The position numbers were made by a program, and so were the translations under genes. A stretch of 64,000 bases of DNA from Arsukibacterium sp. UBA5043 (GTDB lineage: Bacteria > Pseudomonadota > Gammaproteobacteria > Enterobacterales > Alteromonadaceae). The notes beneath the pieces are model-generated. The model was not told the origin of the DNA and ran no database searches. It worked only from the letters and a program-made list of their open reading frames with translations. Shown piece by piece: positions 25,259 through 33,792 of the stretch. The stretch's first letter is position 1. Every line of letters starts with the position of its first letter. Where the stretch lies: contig DIBV01000017.1 in NCBI GenBank assembly GCA_002415085.1, forward strand, positions 671,818 to 735,817, in the 5' to 3' direction.

Positions 25259-26933
25259 TTGTCAGTGGCCACTGTTTTATCAGGGCTTACAGCGTTTTGA
25301 TCCCAAGGCAGACCAGCCGTTGGCCACAAGTGACATTGCCAGCGTGTTGCAACATAGCAGTGATCTTACTCTATTATTCTTAACGTTAGCAGACCAGAAT
25401 TTCTCGACGGTCGTGGCGCAACTGAATCTGACACCACGCCAATTATCGCTTCAGCATGCCCGTGTCATTAAAATGATGGCGCTGGGGCTGATACTCAGCC
25501 GCGGTTTTGGCTGGCAACCCCAGCGGAGTCAGCATTTTCTGCAAGCCATTTGTTTACACGCTGCTGCAACACCGGATACTAATGCCATCCCATTGCAAAC
25601 AACGTTAACAATGGCAAAGGCATTGCAGCATTACAACAAGCAACATCCGTTACTATCGCTACTGATTGCCTACTGCAACGCAAAGCGGCAACTTGCCTGG
25701 CAATGCCATCCCGATGGGCCATTGATGGCAATGCTCAACCAGCTGGTGGTACAAATGTTACCGAAGCCTGGCAGCCAGGCAGGTTTAGAGCAATTATTAC
25801 TGCAATACCGCAGTGGTCAAACGGGTATTGCTGCCGCAAAATGGTTTGGTATATTGCAGCAGCTGGTTGCATACCACGCGTTGCCGGGACGTTTTGGCAA
25901 AGACATCCAAACCACCGGTAACCATCAGCAATATTGGTTGATCTGCGGCAGGGTTGCTGCACAACATCCGCCCACCGTGGTATATGTACGCAAATTTGAC
26001 CCGAGCACAAAAGCCCTGGACAATACATTAAGTGAACTGCCGCTGGCTCAGTTGACCCTGTTAAGCCCGCAATATTTTCGGGATCCCTCGTGGCTGGCGA
26101 CACTGGAGCAGGACGATATGCAGTTGCCTGCGCCCCCTGTTGTTACCCTGAAGCGCTGTCTAGAGCAGTCGATATTTAATCAGCTACACCCGTTAAGTAT
26201 CAGCAGACAAGTGCAGTTACTAAAAGCCCAGCCGCTGGTAAGCCGCTTTTTAGAGCAGGCAGCCGGTAACATCAGTCGGCAGCAGCTCCCGGTGACTCAG
26301 TTACGGCATGCCATAACGATGCTCGGCCAGGATGCGTTAAGCGATTGGGTCGGGCAGGCTGAGTTGTACCAATATTGCCAGCAACAGGCTCACCCTCATC
26401 ATGACTGGCTAGAACAACTGCGTCATTGTTTGAACAAAGCACTGCTACTGCTAAGTGACGCGGCAAAAGTGCCGCTAGCAGCTTGCACGGCGGGGTTGGT
26501 TTCGCATTGCGCCACGTTAAGCTTATGGCAGCATGCTGCCTTACCTCAGCTGGCCCTGGCAAAACAACTACAGCAAAAACTTGTACTTGGCCTGCATATT
26601 CAGCAGCAGATCTGGCAAAACAAACACTATCCAGCCCAGCTTAAGTTGTTGCTACAACACTACCAGCATCCTGACTGGGCAACTGCAATGGATGACTGGC
26701 AGAGTAAGCAGCCACCATTACTAACCCTGTTACTGACTATGAGCTGGCAGCTGACCCTGGCGGTATTTTGCCCTACTGACGCCAATACTCAACGGCTGAC
26801 GACACTGCTACCCGCCGCCTCTGCCAGGCTTCACCTACCCAGTCATCCAGCCGAATACTGGCAACAACTGCTAGTAGCAGCCAGCCACTGTTATTACCCT
26901 TTACCTGAATCTAGCCCTGTATCCGAAATCTAG
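25236..26933 (+). CDS. HDOD-like domain protein, unknown function
   Basis: A 565-residue soluble, Gln/Leu/His-rich helical protein. The segment beginning near residue 350 (QVQLLKAQPLVSRFLEQA, then LPVTQLRHAITMLGQDALSDWVGQA) reads like an HDOD core, where a conserved Ala-Ile-x-x-Leu-Gly pattern follows an A/S-x-x-P-x-L helix. The N-terminal part has a fainter similar pattern. No EAL or GGDEF motif is present. HDOD proteins act in regulation without known catalysis. The ATG at 25236 is inside the DUF3192 3' end; a second ATG nine bases on is possible. Assignment is tentative. Confidence 0.6.
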   Translation: MPTMVTADCQWPLFYQGLQRFDPKADQPLATSDIASVLQHSSDLTLLFLTLADQNFSTVVAQLNLTPRQLSLQHARVIKMMALGLILSRGFGWQPQRSQHFLQAICLHAAATPDTNAIPLQTTLTMAKALQHYNKQHPLLSLLIAYCNAKRQLAWQCHPDGPLMAMLNQLVVQMLPKPGSQAGLEQLLLQYRSGQTGIAAAKWFGILQQLVAYHALPGRFGKDIQTTGNHQQYWLICGRVAAQHPPTVVYVRKFDPSTKALDNTLSELPLAQLTLLSPQYFRDPSWLATLEQDDMQLPAPPVVTLKRCLEQSIFNQLHPLSISRQVQLLKAQPLVSRFLEQAAGNISRQQLPVTQLRHAITMLGQDALSDWVGQAELYQYCQQQAHPHHDWLEQLRHCLNKALLLLSDAAKVPLAACTAGLVSHCATLSLWQHAALPQLALAKQLQQKLVLGLHIQQQIWQNKHYPAQLKLLLQHYQHPDWATAMDDWQSKQPPLLTLLLTMSWQLTLAVFCPTDANTQRLTTLLPAASARLHLPSHPAEYWQQLLVAASHCYYPLPESSPVSEI

Positions 26934-27092
26934 TTTTATTACACCATTCACCGCCGTTATAGCCACTATAACGCTAACTTCTACGGTAACTTTTCACCAA
27001 ACTGGCGAAATTTGGCTAAAACTGCTATATTCCGGCGGTTCCAGGCGGTTAGCGTCTGCCCGAATTCTCCCTTTAAAACCCTGAGGATCCCC

Positions 27093-28100
27093 ATGAGTAA
27101 GCAAACCATTACTGTCATTAAAGGTGATGGCATTGGCCCGAGTATTGTCGAGGCCGCCATTGAAGTGTTAACCAAAGCCGGTTGTGATTTTGACTACGAA
27201 TATGTTGAAGCGGGGCTAACGGCCCTGGAGCAAACGGGTGAGTTGTTACCACAAACCACCCTAGATGCCATCGCCCGAAATAAAATAACGTTAAAAGGCC
27301 CGTTAACCACTCCGGTGGGTGACGGTTTTACCTCCATTAACGTTACCCTGCGTAAGCAATTCAGCTTATATGCTAACGTGCGGCCGGTTATTTCCTTTAA
27401 AGGCACCAAAGCCCGTTACGAGAATATCGATATTATTACCATTCGCGAAAATACCGAAGGTATGTACTCTGGCCATCGGCAGCAGGTATCAGAAGATGGT
27501 CTGATTGCCGAAGCAAGCAGTATCATTACCCGCGAAGGCGCAGAACGCATAGCCGTATTTGCCTTTGAAACGGCCCGTCGCGAAAACCGTAAAAAAGTGA
27601 CCATTGTTCACAAGGCCAATATACTGAAATCAACCTCAGGTTTATTTTTAAAAACTGCCCGTGAAGTTGCGGCCCGTTACCCGGATATTGACGCGCAGGA
27701 AATGATCGTTGATAACGCCTGCATGCAGTTGGTGATGAACCCGCAGCAATTTGACGTTATTGTTACCACCAACCTGTTTGGTGACATTTTGTCGGACTTG
27801 TGTGCTGGTTTAGTCGGGGGCTTAGGGATGGCACCAGGCGCTAACATTGGGAAAGACTGTGCCATATTTGAAGCCGTGCACGGCAGCGCCCCGGATATTG
27901 CCGGCAAAAACCTGGCTAACCCAAGCTCGGTTATTCTGGCGTCAATTCAAATGCTGGAATACCTGCAAATGCAAGATAAAGCAGAAAAAATTCGGGCAGC
28001 TCTGGCAGACGTTATAGCCAGTGGTGACAGAACCACCCGCGACTTAGGTGGCAGCTTTGGTACCACTGATTTTACCGCAGCGATGTTAGAACGGCTATAA
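27093..28100 (+). CDS. Isocitrate dehydrogenase, NAD-type short form
   Basis: A 335-residue member of the beta-decarboxylating dehydrogenase family, converting isocitrate to 2-oxoglutarate in the TCA cycle. GDGIGPSIVEAA is at residues 11-22. The substrate segment LKGPLTTPVGDGFTSINVTLRKQFSLYANVRP fits NAD-dependent isocitrate rather than isopropylmalate dehydrogenases. The catalytic NLFGDILSDLCAGLVGG and the adenine-binding HGSAPDIAGKNLANP are intact. The start at 27093 follows GAGGA. Cofactor choice is inferred from length and motifs. Monocistronic, with a terminator immediately after. Confidence 0.88.
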   Translation: MSKQTITVIKGDGIGPSIVEAAIEVLTKAGCDFDYEYVEAGLTALEQTGELLPQTTLDAIARNKITLKGPLTTPVGDGFTSINVTLRKQFSLYANVRPVISFKGTKARYENIDIITIRENTEGMYSGHRQQVSEDGLIAEASSIITREGAERIAVFAFETARRENRKKVTIVHKANILKSTSGLFLKTAREVAARYPDIDAQEMIVDNACMQLVMNPQQFDVIVTTNLFGDILSDLCAGLVGGLGMAPGANIGKDCAIFEAVHGSAPDIAGKNLANPSSVILASIQMLEYLQMQDKAEKIRAALADVIASGDRTTRDLGGSFGTTDFTAAMLERL

Positions 28101-28115
28101 TCGGTTTTTCAAAAG

Positions 28116-28147
28116 AAATAGCTACCTGTTGGTGGCTATTTTTTTAG
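28116..28147 (+). terminator. Rho-independent terminator of the isocitrate dehydrogenase gene
   Basis: Stem AATAGCTACC / GGTGGCTATT (one G-T pair), loop TGTT, followed by a run of seven T. It begins 16 bases after the stop codon. Confidence 0.85.
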
Positions 28148-28169
28148 CGGTAAGAGCGCAGGAGTAAAC

Positions 28170-28394
28170 ATGAGCGAGCAACAAAACAACCCATTACACG
28201 GCATTAAACTAGAGCAAATTGTCACCGCTTTGGTTGATCATTACGGCTGGCAGGAGTTGGCAAGGCGGATTGATATTAACTGCTTTAAAGTGAACCCGTC
28301 GGTAAAAAGCAGCCTGAAGTTTCTACGGCGTACCCCATGGGCCCGCGAAAAAACTGAAGCGCTGTTTATCGCCACTACATTTCATCAGCAATAA
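28170..28394 (+). CDS. VF530 family DNA-binding protein
   Basis: A 74-residue protein of the VF530/DUF2132 family: [21 protein letters not shown], then I[29 protein letters not shown]. Family members have a small helical fold and have been described as DNA-binding; the target is unknown. The ribosome-binding site is CAGGAG. It follows the isocitrate dehydrogenase terminator and is probably transcribed separately or by read-through. Confidence 0.88.
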   Translation: MSEQQNNPLHGIKLEQIVTALVDHYGWQELARRIDINCFKVNPSVKSSLKFLRRTPWAREKTEALFIATTFHQQ

Positions 28395-28562
28395 CCGGTT
28401 AAACATGAGCCAGCGCAGTCAACACCACCTAATGCAAAACATTTATTTATCATCTATTTACCAATAATTAATAAAAGCACCAACTACAACACCCTCTCCC
28501 TTCATTGATCGCATTATTACTGATTTAATACATGCGATTTGCTATTTGCAAGCCAGCTAAAC

Positions 28563-28579
28563 TGTCGGACTTTTTTACA
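28563..28579 (+). promoter_or_regulatory. Possible activator site TGTCGG-N5-TTTACA type dyad
   Basis: A 17-base element of the form TGT-N11-ACA (TGTCGGAC then T-run then ACA) lies 63 bases upstream of the sigma-54-like -24 box, the usual position of an enhancer-binding-protein site. It is a single copy; the regulator is unknown. Confidence 0.35.
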
Positions 28580-28641
28580 ACGTCAAGCATTAATATTGGT
28601 TAAATTTTAAACAAATTTGAAATAACAAGTACTTAATTAGA

Positions 28642-28657
28642 TGGCTCGATTATTGCC
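28642..28657 (+). promoter_or_regulatory. Sigma-54 (RpoN) promoter candidate
   Basis: TGGCTCG-N4-TTGCC matches the consensus TGGCACG-N4-TTGCW at all but two positions. The invariant GG (-24) and GC (-12) are exactly ten bases apart. It points toward the subtilase gene, 200 bases downstream. Confidence 0.6.
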
Positions 28658-28858
28658 TCGTCAGATGTTAGCAACCCCCCTTAACCTTAATGAAGTGCAA
28701 AACAATAAAATTAAACAACTATTAACAACCATCAGAACATTTAGCTATGCAGAACTTGCTGCTTCTAATTGCTAGCTGGGCCGTGTTGTACCGTTAGGAT
28801 TGAAAGATAATTTGGCTGCGTAACCTGAAAATCATAATGATGTAAATGGGAGAAGCAA

Positions 28859-31800
28859 ATGAAATCAAATAACTACCTTTTAAGTGTTGCGCTATCAGCC
28901 GCGCTGGCGAGTACATACGCACTGGCAAATGCATCGCCGCATATCCTCCAGGTTGATGCCAGCCAGCTTAGCGCAACCGATACCGCCCCGGCTGCTTTAG
29001 CAGCGTCGGGGATGTATATCGTGGAGCTGAAAGACGCTACGGCAATCAATATGGCCACCAAACTCGGAGAGCTGATTCCCAGCAACCAGATGGTTATCAA
29101 CACTGGCAATAATTACAATGCCAGTTCGCCGAAAATAAAAGCTTACGTTGCTGCAGTGAAAGCCAAGCAAGCGGCCGTTGCAACCGAGGTTGGTGTCGTT
29201 GAGGTGTTACACAACTACGCCCACACCTTTAATGGCTTTTCTGCCCGCCTATCACCGGCGCAACTGAAAGCCATAAGCAAGCACCCTGATGTTGCAGCAG
29301 TTTATCCCGACGAAGTACATCAACTGCACACCTCGAATACACCCACGTTTTTGGGTTTAATTAACGCAGCTGGTGATGGCCTGCATGATAGTGGCATAGT
29401 CGGTGAAGATGTTATTGTTGGCATTCTGGATTCGGGCATCTGGCCTGAAAATCCCTCTTTCATCGCTGCGGCAACTAATGCTGCTAATACCTACGGACCA
29501 GCTCCAGCGGGTTGGGCTGGCGAATGTAACGTAGGTAGCGTAGGCTCATTTGTACGTGATGGCGTGGTGATTTATGACGACTCCACCGCGCCGTCAGACG
29601 AATTTGCTTGTAATAACAAATTGATTGGTGCGCGCTATTTCGGCAGCACCTTCTCAAGCGTGTATGAAATGCAGTTTGGCTTAGGTGAATTCGCTTCTGC
29701 AAGAGACGCCGATGGCCACGGTAGCCACACTGCGTCAACTGCCGCAGGTAACGCTGACGTGACAGCTGTTTTAGGCGGCGCAGAGGTAGGTTCAGTATCA
29801 GGAATTGCACCGCGTGCGCGGCTTGCTGCATACAAAGTTTGCTGGAATGCAAACTATGTCAGTCCAGCAGGTGTTAACGAACGAGGTTGTTTCTTTGGAG
29901 ACAGCCTGGCCGCAATAGACCAGGCGGTTGTTGATGGTGTCGACGTATTAAACTACTCAATCGGCAACTCACAAGCAATTAACACCCCAGTGTATAACGC
30001 TTCACTTAGTGCTGCTAATGCCGGCATATTCTTCACTGCTTCTGCTGGCAACAGTGGCCCTACAGCAGCGACGGTAAGTAACATCGCTCCCTGGATTGCA
30101 ACAGTTGCGGCCTCTACTTATGACGGCACTTCAGCGGTTATTGGTAATGAGCTAATAATCAATAGCGGTACATTAGCGCCGGGCGAAATTTTCTCCGTTC
30201 CTGCGGTAATTGGTACACCGGTTCCTGAAGGAGGTGTCACAGCAGATTTAGGTCTCGCCAGTCCCGTTGAAGCCTGCGGCCCCTTAAGCAATGATTTGAC
30301 CGGTCAAATTGCACTTATCGCACGTGGCGGTTGCCCGTTCGTTGATAAGTTATTGAATGCAGAAGCAGCTGGCGCCATTGGTGCAGTAGTATACACCCTG
30401 AGCGGCACGCCTATTGCGATGGGCGGAGTAGACCCGGGCATTGGTATTCCGGGTGTAATGGTATTCAATGCTGACGGTCTGGCTTTAGCAGATAGCGTAA
30501 GTACAGGTACTACAAACGTGACGATGTCTCGCAATGGCGCTGCAACTGAAGCGACTGAAGTGGGTAACATCATGGCTGGCTTCTCGTCACGTGGTGTCAA
30601 TACCCAAACTGCCGACATCCTGAAACCAGACATAACTGCGCCGGGTGTGCGAATTTTAGCAGCGTCCAGCCCACAACAGTTACAATTTGGTGGCAACCCG
30701 CAAGGCGAAAACTTTGCATACCTGCAAGGTACGTCCATGTCCAGCCCACATATTGCCGGTATGGCGGCGCTGTTAGCGGGTCAGTATCCAAACTGGACGC
30801 CAGCGCAAATCAAATCAGCTATTATGACCACGGCACGGCAAGACCTTGTGAAAGAAGATAGCGTTACGCCCGCTGATCCATTTGATTTTGGTGCCGGACA
30901 TGTAGCACCAGCGCCTGCTTTAAATCCAGGCTTAGTCTATAGCGCAAACTTAGGTGACTATCTTGGATTCTTGTGTGGCCAAGGCGAAGCAGGTTTAGTG
31001 TCATCTGCCAGATTTGGCGCTGATTGTACCGACATAGCTAACGCTGGTTTTGCCACTGACGCCAGTCAATTAAATTACCCTTCAATCGCGATTGGCGAAC
31101 TTGCCGGAACTGAAACCATTTCTCGTACAGTAACGGATGTCTCGGGTAATGGTGGTACTTACAATGTTGTGGTTGATGCACCTGAAGGAACCGCTGTTTC
31201 AGTTGCAACCTTTGATGCTGCTGGCAACGTAATACCCAGTGGATTACTGGAAGTTGCACCAAACGGTACTGCAAGCTACAGCTTAACGTTCAACTCCGTA
31301 CCTGGCTTTCCGGCCAATCAGTGGGTATTCGGTTCAGTAACACTTGAACGCACTGACGGCTTGACAGTTCGTAGCCCTATTGCGGTTAATCAGATACCAA
31401 CACAAACGATTATTGTACCGGAGTTGCTGTCGCTAGAGTTAAACCGGGGCCGCGTGTTATTCTTTGTTGAGACGTTGTATTCAGGTAGCTTTGGGGTCGA
31501 ACATCAGGGGCTCAGCTTACCCTTTGGTGTAAATAGAACTTCACCTAGCAACCCAGGCGCATTTAACTTTGGTATTAATGTAGCCTCGCCAACATTTTAC
31601 ACCACGTTTGGTGTACCTGAAGGTGCAACTTTACTGAGAATAAGCACCCGTGATGTCTTAGTTAGCGTTCCGGGTACCAACTTAGACTTAGTACTGTACA
31701 CCTGCGTGCCCTCGCCAACAGGAAATAGCTGCTCACCTTTACAGACTTCAACAGGTCCAGATGCAAACGAAGATTTAATCATTGTTAATCCGGAAAATAC

Positions 31801-32077
31801 GGTAAACAGCGGTCTTAGCTTCTATCTGTTGTTTGTTCAAGGGGTAGATTTACTGGGCAATGCCACTGTTGATTACACTCAGCTGATATGGATTCTGGAT
31901 GGCGCCGAACCCTCTACCGTGGTTTCTGCCTCAACCCGCGCGGTTGAAAATCGTTTGCAGAATATCAGCCTCAGAACACGTGGCTTAGCGTCAGGTTTAT
32001 ATATGGGAACCGTTACCTTTACCGATGGTAATGGTGAAGTACAGGGCACCACGGCACTGGAAGTCGTCCAGCCGTAG
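28859..32077 (+). CDS. Secreted subtilisin-like serine protease (S8) with PA domain
   Basis: A 1072-residue exported protease. The signal peptide spans residues 1-25 (ALANA cleavage). A propeptide of inhibitor I9 type ends near residue 155 (HTFNGFSARLSPAQLKAI). The S8 catalytic triad is complete: Asp in GILDSGIWPE (~190), His in DGHGSHTAST (~287) and Ser in GTSMSSPHIAGMAALL (~627). A PA domain is inserted between His and Ser (~455-560). The C-terminal ~380 residues form beta-rich Ig/fn3-like domains with no sorting tag. The layout resembles plant cucumisin-type subtilases. The start has GGGAG. Possibly controlled by sigma-54. Confidence 0.95.
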   Translation: MKSNNYLLSVALSAALASTYALANASPHILQVDASQLSATDTAPAALAASGMYIVELKDATAINMATKLGELIPSNQMVINTGNNYNASSPKIKAYVAAVKAKQAAVATEVGVVEVLHNYAHTFNGFSARLSPAQLKAISKHPDVAAVYPDEVHQLHTSNTPTFLGLINAAGDGLHDSGIVGEDVIVGILDSGIWPENPSFIAAATNAANTYGPAPAGWAGECNVGSVGSFVRDGVVIYDDSTAPSDEFACNNKLIGARYFGSTFSSVYEMQFGLGEFASARDADGHGSHTASTAAGNADVTAVLGGAEVGSVSGIAPRARLAAYKVCWNANYVSPAGVNERGCFFGDSLAAIDQAVVDGVDVLNYSIGNSQAINTPVYNASLSAANAGIFFTASAGNSGPTAATVSNIAPWIATVAASTYDGTSAVIGNELIINSGTLAPGEIFSVPAVIGTPVPEGGVTADLGLASPVEACGPLSNDLTGQIALIARGGCPFVDKLLNAEAAGAIGAVVYTLSGTPIAMGGVDPGIGIPGVMVFNADGLALADSVSTGTTNVTMSRNGAATEATEVGNIMAGFSSRGVNTQTADILKPDITAPGVRILAASSPQQLQFGGNPQGENFAYLQGTSMSSPHIAGMAALLAGQYPNWTPAQIKSAIMTTARQDLVKEDSVTPADPFDFGAGHVAPAPALNPGLVYSANLGDYLGFLCGQGEAGLVSSARFGADCTDIANAGFATDASQLNYPSIAIGELAGTETISRTVTDVSGNGGTYNVVVDAPEGTAVSVATFDAAGNVIPSGLLEVAPNGTASYSLTFNSVPGFPANQWVFGSVTLERTDGLTVRSPIAVNQIPTQTIIVPELLSLELNRGRVLFFVETLYSGSFGVEHQGLSLPFGVNRTSPSNPGAFNFGINVASPTFYTTFGVPEGATLLRISTRDVLVSVPGTNLDLVLYTCVPSPTGNSCSPLQTSTGPDANEDLIIVNPENTVNSGLSFYLLFVQGVDLLGNATVDYTQLIWILDGAEPSTVVSASTRAVENRLQNISLRTRGLASGLYMGTVTFTDGNGEVQGTTALEVVQP

Positions 32078-32086
32078 TCAGGGAAC

Positions 32087-32116
32087 GCCGGGATAGCCGA
32101 ACTATCCCGGCATTTT
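32087..32116 (+). terminator. Hairpin after the subtilase gene (terminator or attenuator)
   Basis: Perfect 10-bp stem GCCGGGATAG / CTATCCCGGC with loop CCGAA, followed by ATTTT then A-rich sequence. The short T-tract suggests partial termination, allowing some read-through into the PEP-CTERM-like gene. Confidence 0.65.
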
Positions 32117-32137
32117 AAAAAAATAAGGAAGCAGATA

Positions 32138-32689
32138 ATGAAATCTCTCACAAAACTAATTAGTAAATCGTTACTGGCTATTACGTTAATGTTTGCCACA
32201 TCGTTTGCCGCTAATGCCACGCTTATTAATATTAAGCAGGACATCATTGGTGATTTCTTTGGCAAAATTGGCTCTATTGAAATTCAGATAAATAAAAATC
32301 AGCTGAATACCGGCGTCCTGGATACCGCGTTTGGCGATGAGATTACTCTGGTAAACATTAACCTGAGCGATCTGTACTCCTGGGGTGACGTGTTTGATAT
32401 TTTCCTGTTTGAAGTAGTTATTGATAGCGACAATATCTATGCTGGTATCGAATTTTTTGAGTTCGACGGCGATGATGTTGGCTTTGGTCCACTGACGTGG
32501 AGCTATCAGATGTTTTACGAAGCGGCGTTCGATTTCGGCTACTTAGAAGTGTTTGACCTTGACGGCAATTTAGTTGAGTTCGATTCTTTCCGCCTCGGCA
32601 CGGCGCAGGTGGTATCAGCGCCTTCAACTCTGGCGTTGTTTACGCTGGCAATGGCTGCCTTACTTATCCGTCGCCGCCGTATCGTTTAA
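32138..32689 (+). CDS. PEP-CTERM-like sorted surface protein
   Basis: A 183-residue exported protein with a signal peptide (residues 1-27, ending NATL). The body is beta-rich and acidic without any recognised domain. The C-terminus is a sorting-tag layout: VSAPSTLALF, a hydrophobic helix (LAMAALLI), then RRRR. This matches PEP-CTERM exosortase tags except that Ala-Pro replaces Glu-Pro, a variant seen in Alteromonadales. An exosortase and exopolysaccharide genes must lie elsewhere. It follows the subtilase by 60 bases with a hairpin between; the ribosome-binding site is AAGGAAG. Confidence 0.85.
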   Translation: MKSLTKLISKSLLAITLMFATSFAANATLINIKQDIIGDFFGKIGSIEIQINKNQLNTGVLDTAFGDEITLVNINLSDLYSWGDVFDIFLFEVVIDSDNIYAGIEFFEFDGDDVGFGPLTWSYQMFYEAAFDFGYLEVFDLDGNLVEFDSFRLGTAQVVSAPSTLALFTLAMAALLIRRRRIV

Positions 32690-32706
32690 ACCGTTTTAGT
32701 GTTATC

Positions 32707-32733
32707 AAAACCCAGCAAGGCTGGGTTTTTTCA
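32707..32733 (+). terminator. Rho-independent terminator of the PEP-CTERM-like gene
   Basis: Stem AAACCCAGC / GCTGGGTTT with loop AAG, followed by a T-run. It closes the subtilase/PEP-CTERM unit. Confidence 0.88.
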
Positions 32734-32837
32734 TTTTTATCATGCTAAATATAGAAAGCGCTTAATTGACGGCGACCTGCAGGATGGGCATAGTGTCCCA
32801 CTGATACATTGGTATTATTAACGGTAGCTGTATTGTT

Positions 32838-33758
32838 ATGCGTAGTGCTTCTTTTTTTATTCTGTTACTGGCTTTTAAGCTTAGCGCTTCGGAGAATCTG
32901 AGCGATCATGAGCAATTTTGCCAACAAGAAGTCAGCACAAGCTGCGAGCAATACATAACGCAGCAACTGTCAGCTTTATCTTCGTTCAGCCATGGTTGGT
33001 ACCGGATAAAGGGCTTTCAGCTCGATTATATGTTTGATCAACGTCAGTTTCAGCAACTGCAAGCAGAGGCCGAACTGTTGCTGCAACAACAAGCGCTACC
33101 CGATATGTTAAAGGTGCAAGTGCATTTTTATTACGCTAAAACCCTGTTTATCAGTGGACAAGCTGAGTTGGCAAAGCACTATGCCAGCACGGCTATGCAA
33201 ATGCTGCAACAAGTATATAGTGCCTTTGGTAATCCGCTTCGAATAATCGAGTTAGCCAACTTACAATACTCGTTAGGCGAGCTGGAGCAGGCAGAGCAGC
33301 TGCTGAATCAGGTTCAGCTGAAATATCAAAAAAGTAAAGACCCGTTGTTTCTCTATGAACTCTATTCAAATAAAGCACTACTTAGCCATCAGCGCGATAA
33401 GCTCGATGAAGCTGCACAGTATCGCACCGAGGCGTTGAACGCTTCACTTGTTATGGGACACAACAATAAGATTATTATCGCGATGGGTAATCTGGCACGT
33501 ACTAAACAATTGCTGGGGCAACTGCAAGCCGCTTATGAGCTTTACGAGCAATCTCTGGTTTACACCTCACAACCAGAGTATCAGGTACAACATGCCATCC
33601 ATCTTGTCCGGCTGACAGAGATCTGTCTGCAACAACAGCAACCTGCGCAAGCCCTCACTTTTTATACCCGTATTGATCCGCAATTACTGGGGGAGTTCCA
33701 CCAACAGCTTTACCAGGAGTTTGGCAGTGTTCTGGTGGTTGTTACAGCGGATAAATAA
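32838..33758 (+). CDS. Exported TPR-repeat protein, unknown function
   Basis: A 306-residue protein with a short N-terminal hydrophobic segment (residues 4-17) fitting a signal peptide, so probably periplasmic. A Cys pair (C28 and C36) may form a disulfide. The rest is helical with TPR-like repeats around residues 95-125 (AKTLFISGQAELAKHYASTA), 135-165 (LANLQYSLGELEQAEQLL), 175-200 and 215-245 (MGNLARTKQLLGQLQAAYELYEQSL). It lacks the output domain of the GGDEF/kinase TPR proteins it resembles. Monocistronic with a weak ribosome-binding site. Confidence 0.75.
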   Translation: MRSASFFILLLAFKLSASENLSDHEQFCQQEVSTSCEQYITQQLSALSSFSHGWYRIKGFQLDYMFDQRQFQQLQAEAELLLQQQALPDMLKVQVHFYYAKTLFISGQAELAKHYASTAMQMLQQVYSAFGNPLRIIELANLQYSLGELEQAEQLLNQVQLKYQKSKDPLFLYELYSNKALLSHQRDKLDEAAQYRTEALNASLVMGHNNKIIIAMGNLARTKQLLGQLQAAYELYEQSLVYTSQPEYQVQHAIHLVRLTEICLQQQQPAQALTFYTRIDPQLLGEFHQQLYQEFGSVLVVVTADK

Positions 33759-33792
33759 CACCGCTTTCTGACCCCATTACGGGAGCAAATTT

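Larger units (their letters stand above)
28395..28858 (+). other. A/T-rich control region upstream of the subtilase
   Basis: 464 bases without a credible gene. It contains the sigma-54-like promoter and the TGT-N11-ACA dyad listed separately. The stretch between the promoter and the subtilase ATG (about 185 bases) would be an untranslated leader; no clear structure seen in it. Confidence 0.6.

Noticed and set aside
25735-26103. 122-codon minus-strand frame
   Set aside because: Shadow of the HDOD-like gene; Pro/Cys/Arg-rich composition typical of an antisense frame.
31879-32265. 128-codon open frame on the minus strand
   Set aside because: It overlaps the 3' end of the subtilase and the start of the PEP-CTERM-like gene, both with clear domains; no ribosome-binding site or recognisable protein.
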